A stretch of DNA of 64,000 nucleotides from Pseudaquidulcibacter saccharophilus. Lineage in GTDB: Bacteria > Pseudomonadota > Alphaproteobacteria > Caulobacterales > Aquidulcibacteraceae. This document shows positions 17,644 through 26,203 of the stretch, one piece after another. Positions within the stretch are counted from its first letter, which is position 1. Each line of letters starts with the position of its first letter. The position numbers and the translations under genes were made by a program. The notes beneath the pieces were generated by a model. The model was not told the DNA's origin and did no database searches. It worked only from the letters and a program-made list of their open reading frames with translations. The stretch covers positions 534,281 to 598,280 of the forward strand of contig NZ_JAHWUS010000003.1 in the NCBI RefSeq assembly GCF_019455445.1, read 5' to 3'.

Positions 17644-18381
17644 TTATTTGTAAATGCAGCTATCAAGCCCACTATCACGAACTGTATTTGCACCACGTGC
17701 AATCGCGTATGCACGCCTTTGAACATATGGCCCAGGGGAGTTAACGCGGTATTTTTGTGGGCTAGGCAGAATTGCTGCAATCCGTGCCGCTTCATATGGC
17801 GTAAGATCTTTTGCGTGTTTATTGAAATAATAAAGCGATGCAGCTTCTGCACCAAAAACACCATCGCCCATTTCGGCAACGTTCAGATACATTTCCATTA
17901 TGCGTCTTTTGGTCCAAATGGTTTCGGTTAATACTGTAAATCCTGCTTCAAAACCTTTACGTATGTATGAACGTGACGGCCATAAAAAAAGGTTCTTAGA
18001 GGTTTGTTGCGATATTGTTGATGCACCACGAAGCTTCTTGCCTCTTTTATTGGCTTTGTATGCTTTTTGCATTGCATCTAACTCAAATCCATAGTGATGA
18101 CAAAAACGGGCATCCTCTGAGGCAATTACCGAATCTACAAGATTTCGATTGATTTTTGACAGACTTATTGGATGGTAGCTTATTTTGTTACCTTCAATTG
18201 CCCTTTGTATCATTAGTGTAGTAAACGGGGCGGGAACAATCATATAAACTAATACCCACAAAACAGAGAATGCAACAAAGCCAATAATTAACTTACCAAT
18301 CCACCCAAATAGTCCAGTCTTTCTTTTCTTGCGCTTTAAGGTTTCTAAAGGCGGTGTTGGTGTAAAATCAGGTTGGTTCAT
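17644..18381 (-). CDS. mtgA: Monofunctional biosynthetic peptidoglycan transglycosylase
   Basis: A 245-residue GT51 enzyme that polymerises lipid II into glycan strands. A single membrane anchor covers about 29-51. The catalytic motif ASEDARFCHHYGF (about 86-98) contains the essential Glu. It is followed by GASTISQQTSKNLFLWPSR, a R.G.EA segment, and KRRIMEMYLNVAEMG, the standard motifs 2-5 in order. There is no transpeptidase domain, which separates it from class A PBPs. The start overlaps the queG stop by 4 bases (ATGA), making mtgA the last gene of a GST-queG-mtgA unit. Confidence 0.95.
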   Translation of the reverse strand: MNQPDFTPTPPLETLKRKKRKTGLFGWIGKLIIGFVAFSVLWVLVYMIVPAPFTTLMIQRAIEGNKISYHPISLSKINRNLVDSVIASEDARFCHHYGFELDAMQKAYKANKRGKKLRGASTISQQTSKNLFLWPSRSYIRKGFEAGFTVLTETIWTKRRIMEMYLNVAEMGDGVFGAEAASLYYFNKHAKDLTPYEAARIAAILPSPQKYRVNSPGPYVQRRAYAIARGANTVRDSGLDSCIYK

Positions 18382-19415
18382 TTTTGTTTTTCTAATTGGT
18401 TTATTGCAAATTGGGCGGATGCCTTTATGCCGGCATTTTCTGAATTTAAATAGTTTTTTGCATATTTTAAAAGGGTTTTGTTTTCTGAATTACCTGCTGC
18501 AATTAACAGATTACGCAAATATTTATTAAATCCAATCCTCTTTATCGGGCTTTTACGGAATTTTTCGCGAAAGGCGGCATCATCTGGAACAAGCATGTCA
18601 GCAATTGACGAACTTTCAAAACCTTCGCGTGGCAAAAAGTTCTCATCACTTGTTGGGACGGCAAACTTATTCCATGGGCATACGGCAAGGCAATCATCGC
18701 AGCCATAAATACGGTTGCCCATTTTTGCCATTAATTCATCAGGAATTACCCCGTCATATTCAATTGTAAGATATGAAATACAAAGGCGCGCATCAATTTT
18801 GTAAGGGGCAATAATCGCCTTTGTTGGACAAATATCAACACATGAAGAACAATTACCGCAATGATTGCTTTCGTGTGTGTCATATTCAAGCTCTGTCGCA
18901 ATTAATATCGAGCCAAGAAATAAGTATGAGCCAAATTCACGCGAAACAAGATTTGTATGCTTTCCTTGCCAACCAATCCCAGCACGCGCAGCAAGCGGTT
19001 TTTCCATCAATGGGGCAGTATCAACAAACACTTTAACTTCGGCACCTGATTTCTTGTGCAATATTCCTGCAAGAGCTTTAAGGCGCTTTTTGATTACGTC
19101 GTGATAATCATTGTTTTGTGCATATGATGAAATATTCGCATTTGCTTTTTGTGATAGCTTATCTAGTGGATTTGATGCAGGGGCATAATTAACCCCAAGC
19201 ATTACAGCACTTATTGCGCCGTCCCACATCGCGTTTGGGTGACTTCGTCTTTCGAGTGTGGTTTCAAACCATTGCATAGTGCCATGGTAATTGTTTTCAA
19301 CAAACTGTTTTAAATGTGCGCCGCTTTCCCACTCTTTTCTTGCGTCACAAATTCGCGCAACGTCAAAGCCATTTTCGATGGCAAGTTGTTTTATTGAATT
19401 CGCGCTAAGTGACAT
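18378..19415 (-). CDS. queG: Epoxyqueuosine reductase
   Basis: A 345-residue cobalamin-dependent iron-sulfur enzyme that reduces epoxyqueuosine to queuosine in tRNA (Asn, Asp, His, Tyr). Two [4Fe-4S] motifs are visible: CGNCSSCVDICPTKAI (about 192-207) and CDDCLAVCPWNKFA (about 244-257). The N-terminal domain has the YHGTMQWFE and PLAARAGIGWQGKH motifs of the family. A short C-terminal HEAT-like helical region follows. It starts 8 bases after the GST gene and overlaps mtgA by 4 bases. The GST-queG neighbourhood is common in alphaproteobacteria. Confidence 0.96.
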   Translation of the reverse strand: MSLSANSIKQLAIENGFDVARICDARKEWESGAHLKQFVENNYHGTMQWFETTLERRSHPNAMWDGAISAVMLGVNYAPASNPLDKLSQKANANISSYAQNNDYHDVIKKRLKALAGILHKKSGAEVKVFVDTAPLMEKPLAARAGIGWQGKHTNLVSREFGSYLFLGSILIATELEYDTHESNHCGNCSSCVDICPTKAIIAPYKIDARLCISYLTIEYDGVIPDELMAKMGNRIYGCDDCLAVCPWNKFAVPTSDENFLPREGFESSSIADMLVPDDAAFREKFRKSPIKRIGFNKYLRNLLIAAGNSENKTLLKYAKNYLNSENAGIKASAQFAINQLEKQK

Positions 19416-19422
19416 CAGAACC

Positions 19423-20097
19423 TTAAAAATCTAGTGAAGCATAATGTGAAGGCGGTGGGAACGATAACAGCCTTTCACCAAGAATGATAGCAAAACTAGG
19501 GCGTTGCTTAAAGTTTTGGTAGTAGTTTTTGGCATTTTCAAACCTACTCCAGTCAATTAAATCAAGATAATCCAATATCGATATTTGTGATGCCGCAATC
19601 AAATCAACAAGGGATAAACGCTCCCCGGCAAGCCATTGTGATTTTGCTGTATGGCTGTCGATTGCGCCAAGATAATCGCGAATTTTATCACGAATTTGCC
19701 GCAAAACACCCGTGTCTGGGTATGAATTACGATTTATGTATTTATCAACTTTTTCAGCCAACGCCAATTCAAGAATGGGTTTGAAATCAGAATTAAATTC
19801 TTGAGCCTTAACGCGAATCTTTGCCCTTTCTAGGGGGCCTGAAGGGAATAGGGGAGGAGTTGGGATTATGTCTTCTAAATACTCAAAGCCTGCCATAGCG
19901 TCTGGAATGATTGCGCCATTGCCCCACAAATCATCAATTAAAACAGGCGTTCTTCCACGTTTGTCCACCGCAAGTAATTCGGGAGATACCCCACCCAATG
20001 GAACTTCAATAGTATGAAAATTCACGTGTTTTTCACCCAATGCGATTTTCATCGCCCTTGATAAAGGATCAAATGTACGGGTGTGGAGAATTATCAT
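19423..20097 (-). CDS. Glutathione S-transferase family protein
   Basis: A protein of about 224 residues with a thioredoxin-like GST N-terminal domain (HTRTFDPLSRAMKIALGEKHVNF, about 4-26, with GRTPVLIDD further on) and an all-helical C-terminal domain with the QWLAGERLSLVDLIAASQ capping motif. I choose ATG 20097 (MIILHTR). A TTG six codons upstream (20115) would extend the frame but has no better ribosome-binding site. It is the first gene of the GST-queG-mtgA operon. The substrate is unknown; the conserved position before queG is the only functional hint. Confidence 0.85.
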   Translation of the reverse strand: MIILHTRTFDPLSRAMKIALGEKHVNFHTIEVPLGGVSPELLAVDKRGRTPVLIDDLWGNGAIIPDAMAGFEYLEDIIPTPPLFPSGPLERAKIRVKAQEFNSDFKPILELALAEKVDKYINRNSYPDTGVLRQIRDKIRDYLGAIDSHTAKSQWLAGERLSLVDLIAASQISILDYLDLIDWSRFENAKNYYQNFKQRPSFAIILGERLLSFPPPSHYASLDF

Positions 20098-20207
20098 AAA
20101 AGGTCTTTTGCCCAAAGTTGGTTAATATTTTATTTTATATCTATTACGTGCAAAATGGAAATCACATATGGTTTGATGTCGCGATAAAAAATACGCATAG
20201 CATAATC

Positions 20208-20448
20208 GTGAGGTATAAACCTAAGCGAAGCGCAAGCACGCCTTAGTGCCGCGCGGAGTCGCGCGCCCCACCGGAGGCATGAGGGAACAGCATTTGCGTT
20301 CAGCAAATGCCCTGAATTAGCCGTGAGGTATAAACTTAAGCGAAGCGCAAGCACGACTGAGTGCCGCGCGGAGTCGCGCGCCCCACCGGAGGCATGAGGG
20401 AACAGCATTTGCGTTCAGCAAATGCCCCGAATTAGCCGTGAGGTATAT
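20208..20448. repeat. Two-copy tandem repeat, about 116 bp, GC-rich
   Basis: Copies start at 20208 and 20324 (period 116), and the first 10 bases recur at 20439. Each copy contains the GC-rich core GCCGCGCGGAGTCGCGCG, a ...CACCGGAGGCATGAGG segment, and a perfect hairpin GCATTTGC-GTTCA-GCAAATGC. Copies differ at only a few positions near the start and end. The composition is much richer in G+C than the flanks. It lies upstream of the GST operon and of yajC. A 92-codon minus-strand frame (20130-20408) only translates the repeat and is not a gene. Confidence 0.85.
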
Positions 20449-20545
20449 ATTAATGCACAAATGTGTGCATAACCATTGAGATTTTGGTGTTTCGTATCTA
20501 TTTAAGCAACAGTCTTTTTAAAAATTTAATTTTCATGAGGAAATA

Positions 20546-20893
20546 ATGTCTCTTTTACCAGCAATAGCTACTATGAATGTTCTTGCACAAGCCGCACCTG
20601 CTGCGGGTCCGTCAGATATTTTAATGAATTTCTTGCCGATTATTGCGGTGATGGTTGTGTTTTATTTCCTTCTTATCCGTCCACAACAACAACGCATGAA
20701 GCAGCACCAAAAAATGCTTTCAGAGCTTAAAAAAGGCGATACCGTTGTTACTTCGGGCGGATTTATTGGCAAGGTAAAAGCTTTGGGCGATGTTGACGTT
20801 TCTGTGGAAATTGCACCAAATGTTGTGGTTAAAGTAGTGCGTGGAACTATTTCAGAAGTGCGCACTGAAACCCCTGCAAATGACGTGAAATAA
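20546..20893 (+). CDS. yajC: Preprotein translocase accessory subunit YajC
   Basis: A 115-residue single-span inner-membrane protein that associates with SecDF-YidC and SecYEG. One TM helix (about 29-49) is followed by the hallmark IRPQQQRMKQHQKML and then KKGDTVVTSGGFIGKVKAL, the conserved cytoplasmic beta domain. ATGAGGAAATA precedes the ATG. It is first in a yajC-secD-secF unit, the usual alphaproteobacterial order, with secD 16 bases downstream. Confidence 0.96.
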   Translation: MSLLPAIATMNVLAQAAPAAGPSDILMNFLPIIAVMVVFYFLLIRPQQQRMKQHQKMLSELKKGDTVVTSGGFIGKVKALGDVDVSVEIAPNVVVKVVRGTISEVRTETPANDVK

Positions 20894-20909
20894 CAAAGGA
20901 AACAGTACG

Positions 20910-22550
20910 TTGATAAACTTACCTCCCTGGCGCATCTGGACGGTAGTCATTGTTACTATTCTTGGAATTATTTGGGCGTTTCCAAATACCCTAAGTGAGG
21001 ATGCACGTAACAAATTACCAAAATTTCTGCCACATTCGGCAATTAACCTTGGTCTTGACCTGCAAGGCGGTTCGCACCTTTTGTTTGAGGTGGACAAGAA
21101 CGCCATTTATAAACAGCGTATCGATGCCGTTTCGGATGATATGGTTGGTGTATTGCGGGGCAATGTTGAAGGTAGCAAAACCAAACTTCCTGCCCTTGCT
21201 TTTAGTGGTCGTGGCGTTTCGCCAGATGGATTAACAGCAAAAGTAACAATGACTAATCCGTCAGACGTTACAGAGGCGGTTCGTAGAATCACTACACTTG
21301 GGCAGCCTATTACTGATGCAAATGGGGTAAGTGCTTTAAAGGATTTGATTGTTACATCTAATGGTACAACAATCAGCGTTAATCTTTCACCAGAAGCAAT
21401 GGTTTCGATGGAACGCCGTGCAGTTGCGCAATCAATCGAAGTTGTACGTCGTCGTATTGACGAAACCGGCACCAAAGAGCCTTCAATCACGCGCCAAGGT
21501 AATGATCGTATCGTTGTGCAGGCACCTGGTGAATCGGATCCAGAAAAATTAAAATCATTGATTGGTCAGACTGCAAAGCTTACTTTCCAAATGGTTGATG
21601 AAAGTGTTTCAATGCAAGAAGCAATGGCGGGTCGTATCCCACCGGGTTCTGTATTATTACCACAACCTAGCCGTCCTGAAGAGCCATATGTTCTTGTTAA
21701 AAGTCGTGCGACATTGGGCGGCGAAAACTTAACCGATGCGCGTCCAAACCAAGATCAAAACTCTGGTAATTGGGTGGTTTCATTCCGTCTTGATAGCGCG
21801 GGTTCAAAAATATTTGGTCGCGTTACAACCGATAATGTTGGCAAAAGATTTGCGATTGTTCTTGATAACAAAGTAATTTCTGCGCCAAATATTCAAGAGC
21901 CTATTCCAGGCGGTTCAGGTCAAATTACTGGTAACTTTACCCTTGAATCAGCTTCAGAACTATCAACCCTTTTGCGTGCAGGTGCATTGCCTGCGCCGTT
22001 GAAAATTCTTGAACAACGCTCTGTTGGTGCGGAATTGGGGCAAGATGCCGTTAATGCGGGCGCAAAAGCGGGTATTATTGCTTTGGCCTTTGTTGTTGTC
22101 TTTATGTTGCTTGCATATGGCTTCACTTTTGGTGGCTTCTCAATCATTGCGCTTGGTGTAAACGTAATATTGATTTTTGCAGGCATGGGTACTTTTGGCG
22201 CAACTTTAACATTACCAGGTATTGCCGGTTTGGTATTAACACTTGGTATGGCCGTGGATGCCAACGTTCTTATTTATGAACGTATGCGTGAAGAGTATGC
22301 AGCAGGACGTTCGGTTGCAATGGCACTTGATGCCGGTTTCAGCCGCGCGGTTATGACAATTATTGATGCGCACGTAACATCGTTATTGGCTGCAATTATT
22401 TTGTTCTATTTCGGTTCAGGCCCTGTCCGTGGTTTTGCATGGACATTGTCTTTGGGTATTTTAACTTCAGTATTTACTGCGGTTTTGGTTACGCAGGTTT
22501 TGATTGCCTTATGGTATCGCCGCACCAAACCAACCGTACTTCCTATTTAA
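20910..22550 (+). CDS. secD: Protein translocase subunit SecD
   Basis: A 546-residue inner-membrane subunit that uses the proton gradient to pull exported proteins across after SecYEG. An N-terminal TM (about 8-25) is followed by the LGLDLQGGSHLLFEV motif, a large periplasmic P1 domain (with VEVVRRRIDETGTKEPSI), and five C-terminal helices including AYGFTFGGFSIIALGVNVILI and GMAVDANVLIYERMREE. The start codon is TTG at 20910, with AAAGGA about 10 bases upstream; no ATG is available near the first helix. Confidence 0.96.
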   Translation: MINLPPWRIWTVVIVTILGIIWAFPNTLSEDARNKLPKFLPHSAINLGLDLQGGSHLLFEVDKNAIYKQRIDAVSDDMVGVLRGNVEGSKTKLPALAFSGRGVSPDGLTAKVTMTNPSDVTEAVRRITTLGQPITDANGVSALKDLIVTSNGTTISVNLSPEAMVSMERRAVAQSIEVVRRRIDETGTKEPSITRQGNDRIVVQAPGESDPEKLKSLIGQTAKLTFQMVDESVSMQEAMAGRIPPGSVLLPQPSRPEEPYVLVKSRATLGGENLTDARPNQDQNSGNWVVSFRLDSAGSKIFGRVTTDNVGKRFAIVLDNKVISAPNIQEPIPGGSGQITGNFTLESASELSTLLRAGALPAPLKILEQRSVGAELGQDAVNAGAKAGIIALAFVVVFMLLAYGFTFGGFSIIALGVNVILIFAGMGTFGATLTLPGIAGLVLTLGMAVDANVLIYERMREEYAAGRSVAMALDAGFSRAVMTIIDAHVTSLLAAIILFYFGSGPVRGFAWTLSLGILTSVFTAVLVTQVLIALWYRRTKPTVLPI

Positions 22551-22558
22551 GCGAGTGA

Positions 22559-23587
22559 ATGATGAAAACATCATCTAAATGGCCTTTAATCCGACTGGTT
22601 CCAAAGCAAACGCATTTTGAGTTTGTGCATTTTGCGCGCCTTGCGGCAAGTATTTCAATTCTTTTGGTAATCTTGTCTTTTGTATCTTTTGCAACTGGTG
22701 GCTTTAGAAAAAATCCGGTTGAAACTTTTAATGCGGCACAGGGTAATTTTGGACAAAAAACTAGTGCAGTGTTTGCAGATGCTTTCAACCTTGGTATCGA
22801 CTTTAAAGGTGGTATTCTGGTTGAGGCGGTTGCACCAAAAGCAATCGATATTGCAGATTTAAGAAGCGAACTACACCATTTGCCAATCCGTGACCCACAG
22901 GTTCAGGGCTTTGATAAACCAAATCAGGTCATGGTTCGTTACCTTGCTGATCACGAAGATATGGAGCGCACAACGAAAATTGTGCGTGACGCAATTTCGC
23001 AAAAATATCCTGGTACTACTTTCCCTCCGGCAAGTTTTGTGGGCTCAAAAGTTTCTGGCGAACTTTATCAAAACGGTATTATGGCTTTGGTTGCCGCCAT
23101 TAGCTTTATGCTTGTGTTTATTTGGTTCCGCTTTGAGTTACAAATGGGTGTGGGTTCGGTTGCCGCACTTTTACACGACGTTATCCTAACCCTTGGATTT
23201 ATGTCGGTAACAAGGCTGGAGTTCTCTTTGACATCAATTGCGGCAATTCTAACGATTATTGGTTATTCAATGAACGATACGGTCGTTGTCTATGACCGTT
23301 TGCGTGAAAATATGCGTAAGTTCAAAAAAATGCCAATGGCACAATTGATTGACCTTTCAACCAATGAAACACTTTCAAGAACCATTATCACTGGTATGAC
23401 GACATTGCTTGCGCTTGTTGGTCTTACTGTGATTGGCGGTACCACAATTCAATCATTCACAATTGCAATGATTTTTGGTGTTATTATCGGTACTTATTCA
23501 TCGATTTATGTTGCTGCGCCTTTCAGTCTTTTGATACCGCGCAACAAAATTGATAAGCCCGAAAAGATTGTGGACGACAGACCATAG
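22559..23587 (+). CDS. secF: Protein translocase subunit SecF
   Basis: A 342-residue partner of SecD. It shows an N-terminal helix (about 28-50), the LGIDFKGGILVE motif, a short periplasmic domain, and helices with IWFRFELQMGVGSVAALLHDVI and TIIGYSMNDTVVVYDRLREN, the conserved SecF block. It ends in a short cytoplasmic tail. Translation may restart from either of two adjacent ATGs at 22559/22562. The stop shares one base with the next GTG start, which suggests coupling to the downstream gene. Confidence 0.96.
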   Translation: MMKTSSKWPLIRLVPKQTHFEFVHFARLAASISILLVILSFVSFATGGFRKNPVETFNAAQGNFGQKTSAVFADAFNLGIDFKGGILVEAVAPKAIDIADLRSELHHLPIRDPQVQGFDKPNQVMVRYLADHEDMERTTKIVRDAISQKYPGTTFPPASFVGSKVSGELYQNGIMALVAAISFMLVFIWFRFELQMGVGSVAALLHDVILTLGFMSVTRLEFSLTSIAAILTIIGYSMNDTVVVYDRLRENMRKFKKMPMAQLIDLSTNETLSRTIITGMTTLLALVGLTVIGGTTIQSFTIAMIFGVIIGTYSSIYVAAPFSLLIPRNKIDKPEKIVDDRP

Positions 23588-24234
23588 TGAGGCATTCTTT
23601 ATTGCAATATGCACAGGATAAAGATCCACGTCGTGGTTCTGCCTGTGCTTATTGTGATGAGAAATATCGCGAAGCTCTTTGCGCACTTGTTATTTTTGAT
23701 ACAGAAATTTGGTCAATCCACATGCGCTCTGGTGAAATGGCGCAATTTCGCTTGCAGTTTTGGGCGGATTTAATTTCACAATATCCCAATTCAAAACCTT
23801 TTGATGATGCGTCACAGGCATTGTTTGCTTTATTGAGTATATGCAATAAAGACACTTTGCTTTCCTATTTGGATGCGCACTATACATACCTTTCTGATAA
23901 TGCCCTAGGGCGGTTACAGGTATGGCAAAACTATTTTACTCTATCGGCAAAAATTTGTGATCACTCTGGTGACTTTGCCAATCGTTGTGCACAAATGGTA
24001 ATAAATGCCATCAATGGTGACTTTGCAAAAAATGATAATTTGCTTGCGTCAATTAATTCCGGAATTGCGGTGCTGCCACCGGAAGAGAGGGGCAAATATA
24101 TCAATGATTTGCTATTCCTACGTTTGACCAAAAATAGTAAGTCATTCAACGATATTCATAATGAACCAGCGCGAAAACTTGGCCTCATTGCGCAGTTTAA
24201 GCTATTCACCGGTAGATTATTTTCCAAGCTTTAG
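23587..24234 (+). CDS. Squalene/phytoene synthase-like (NDUFAF6-type) protein
   Basis: A 215-residue all-helical protein starting at GTG 23587, overlapping the secF stop by one base. The N-terminal part (REALCALVIFDTEIWSI, then RLQFWADLISQ at about residues 55-65) matches the EALFALYAFN.E...-...RLQWWRD pattern of the squalene/phytoene synthase family members encoded after secDF in alphaproteobacteria. The Asp-rich motifs of true prenyl synthases are not visible, and the protein is shorter than the usual 270-290 residues. It may be a complex I assembly-factor relative (NDUFAF6-like) rather than a carotenoid enzyme. The Mth938-type gene often found between is absent. Confidence 0.6.
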   Translation: MRHSLLQYAQDKDPRRGSACAYCDEKYREALCALVIFDTEIWSIHMRSGEMAQFRLQFWADLISQYPNSKPFDDASQALFALLSICNKDTLLSYLDAHYTYLSDNALGRLQVWQNYFTLSAKICDHSGDFANRCAQMVINAINGDFAKNDNLLASINSGIAVLPPEERGKYINDLLFLRLTKNSKSFNDIHNEPARKLGLIAQFKLFTGRLFSKL

Positions 24235-26174
24235 TGTTTCAACACTTTTACAAAAAGCGGCTTGTGGTGGCTTTGCGGTAAGTTATCACCAATGTCGCAT
24301 GATTGGATTTTGGCATTAAAACCAAAGGCGTGGTCTGTGGCAATATTCAATAAACCTTGGTTATAGGTTGTCCCCAAAATACCGCCACATCTTACACGCT
24401 TTGCACCAGAAGTTTTGGTGAAGTCTTTCATGGTTCTATCCCATGGCACAAGACCAAAATCACCAACAGTAAGAACCGCAGTCTCCTGATCACCCATACG
24501 GTTTGCGGCACGATTGATAATTGCATTTTCTTTTGGTGCACCAAGGCTTGGGTTAACGCCAATAACGGTTAGGCTGTTATCCATTGGGCGTGCCATTGTA
24601 GGTTCACCAGGAAGGGTAACAGCGCGCCAATTTTCTTTGGCAAGAACGGCCAAAGAAGTCGGGTCATTTGCAATCGGAACCTGAATAACTGTCCAATTTG
24701 GTATGTCGCCGGCAATAAGTTTATTTGCACCCGCAACAATCAAAAGGGTTGCGCCATTCTTTTCGCCTTGGGTTACGAAGCTTTGCAATGCCTTGGGTGA
24801 ATTTTCAACATTTGCCCAACCAACAATATTGGTTTCACCAGTGCCACCAATTGGTGCGTCACCAAGGGTTGGAACAATGTTGACAACAAAGCCCAATAGG
24901 CAAAGCAAAGAAGCAATCGCCATTTGCCAATTACGAAGATATGCCCATATTGCGGCACCAATTAATGCAAAACCACTCCAGATAATGCCATATGAAGCAA
25001 TATCAGAAAACGGCCTTCCAAGTGGGGCGGCAAGTGTTGAAATCAATAATAAAATTGCCATGCCGCTAAAGAAAACGCCGCCCATAAGCGCAATCTCATT
25101 TGCTATTTTAACCTTGCGGCGTTTCTTTCCTTTTGGCCTGCGTTTTTTTGGCTGTGGAGGAGGGACTAAAATTGGCTCATTGAATAATGCACTTGTCGCT
25201 TTAACCGCTGGTTCGGCTTCGGATTGGGCAGGTTGCGCACTGGTTTCTTCAACCTGATTATGCTCAATTTCTATTTCGTTTTCAGTGGTTTCTTCAATTG
25301 CATCAGTTTGAGTTAAAGTTTCAACTTCATCACTAATTGCAACGGGTTCGTCAGAAGATGCAGTTTCTTCTTTTAACTCTTCAGTTTCAGCTTCAGCGGT
25401 TTCGGGCGCAGTTACAACATCATCAGAGGTTTTTTCATCTGTTGTTTCATCAACAACCGGCTCTGAATTTTGCTCTTGAGTTTCCTCATTGTCGCTTTCA
25501 GTAACATTTACTGTTGTGTCATCTTCGGCGTCTTCTGCGGCGTCTTCTGTGGTGTTTTCAGGGGCGCTTTCGGGAATGCTTTCCAAAATACTTTCTGGTG
25601 CGTTCGCAATGATTTCTTCTTTTTTCTCTTCTAGCAATTCATCATCTGACAAACGCCAACGCTCAGAAAGATTGTTTTCTTCCTCTGCTTGGTCAATTGC
25701 CTCATTGGCGGCGCCATCCATCGTTTCAAACGGTGTGATTTCTGGATCAAGCTCAACATCATCTGATAAGATTTCTGATTGGGGTAATGCGGTTGTTTCC
25801 GCATCATCCTGATTTGTTTCAACAAATTCTTCTTCGGAAACTATTGCAGTTTCATCAGCTTCTGTGAAGATACCATTTTCTTCAGTTGGTTCTTGAAGAT
25901 CAACAATTGCATCACTTTCTGGTTTTTCATCCAGAATGATTGCAATATCTTCGGCACTAAGTTGTGGAAGTTCTTCTTTGATTGGACTTTGATACGCAAA
26001 ATCAAGTTCTGGGTCATCAAAAACCGAACTCTTAACATTGTCGTTATTGGGTGCTGTCGCCACGGGTGCGCTTGAATTCGGGTTGCGAACTTCACCAACA
26101 CTTCGGCCAAGAATTGGATCATAATCCTCTGGCAGAGGGTGGGGAATGTTGAATTCAAGTAGTTTTTTACCCAT
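24231..26174 (-). CDS. Membrane-anchored EEP-fold protein with long acidic N-terminus, probably inactive
   Basis: A protein of about 647 residues. Residues about 50-340 are a low-complexity, strongly acidic stretch (Glu/Asp/Thr/Ala/Ser) with no fold visible. A basic patch (KKRRPKGKKRRKVK, about 345-358) precedes three TM helices (about 365-440). The C-terminal 200 residues look like the endonuclease/exonuclease/phosphatase fold that follows such TM triplets in alphaproteobacteria. However, GDFN is GDFG (about 573) and the terminal SDH is SHH (about 637), so catalytic residues are lost. The start is ATG 26174; a TTG two codons earlier with AAGGTG 8 bases away is an alternative. Its 3' end overlaps the convergent upstream gene by 4 bases. 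argC precedes it on the same strand. Confidence 0.6.
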   Translation of the reverse strand: MGKKLLEFNIPHPLPEDYDPILGRSVGEVRNPNSSAPVATAPNNDNVKSSVFDDPELDFAYQSPIKEELPQLSAEDIAIILDEKPESDAIVDLQEPTEENGIFTEADETAIVSEEEFVETNQDDAETTALPQSEILSDDVELDPEITPFETMDGAANEAIDQAEEENNLSERWRLSDDELLEEKKEEIIANAPESILESIPESAPENTTEDAAEDAEDDTTVNVTESDNEETQEQNSEPVVDETTDEKTSDDVVTAPETAEAETEELKEETASSDEPVAISDEVETLTQTDAIEETTENEIEIEHNQVEETSAQPAQSEAEPAVKATSALFNEPILVPPPQPKKRRPKGKKRRKVKIANEIALMGGVFFSGMAILLLISTLAAPLGRPFSDIASYGIIWSGFALIGAAIWAYLRNWQMAIASLLCLLGFVVNIVPTLGDAPIGGTGETNIVGWANVENSPKALQSFVTQGEKNGATLLIVAGANKLIAGDIPNWTVIQVPIANDPTSLAVLAKENWRAVTLPGEPTMARPMDNSLTVIGVNPSLGAPKENAIINRAANRMGDQETAVLTVGDFGLVPWDRTMKDFTKTSGAKRVRCGGILGTTYNQGLLNIATDHAFGFNAKIQSCDIGDNLPQSHHKPLFVKVLKH

Positions 26175-26203
26175 GGTCAAAACGTCTGCACCTTTTCCTT
26201 ATC

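Noticed and set aside
20130..20408. 92-codon minus-strand frame across the tandem repeat
   Set aside because: It only translates the two repeat units, giving a repeated peptide with no ribosome-binding site and no resemblance to a protein family.
20208..20448. CRISPR array
   Set aside because: The units are 116 bp, directly adjacent and nearly identical throughout; there are no short repeats separated by unique spacers and no cas genes in the window.
24703..25257. 184-codon antisense frame over the EEP-like gene
   Set aside because: It is the complement of the transmembrane and KR-rich coding segments and resembles no family; the minus-strand gene has clear protein features.
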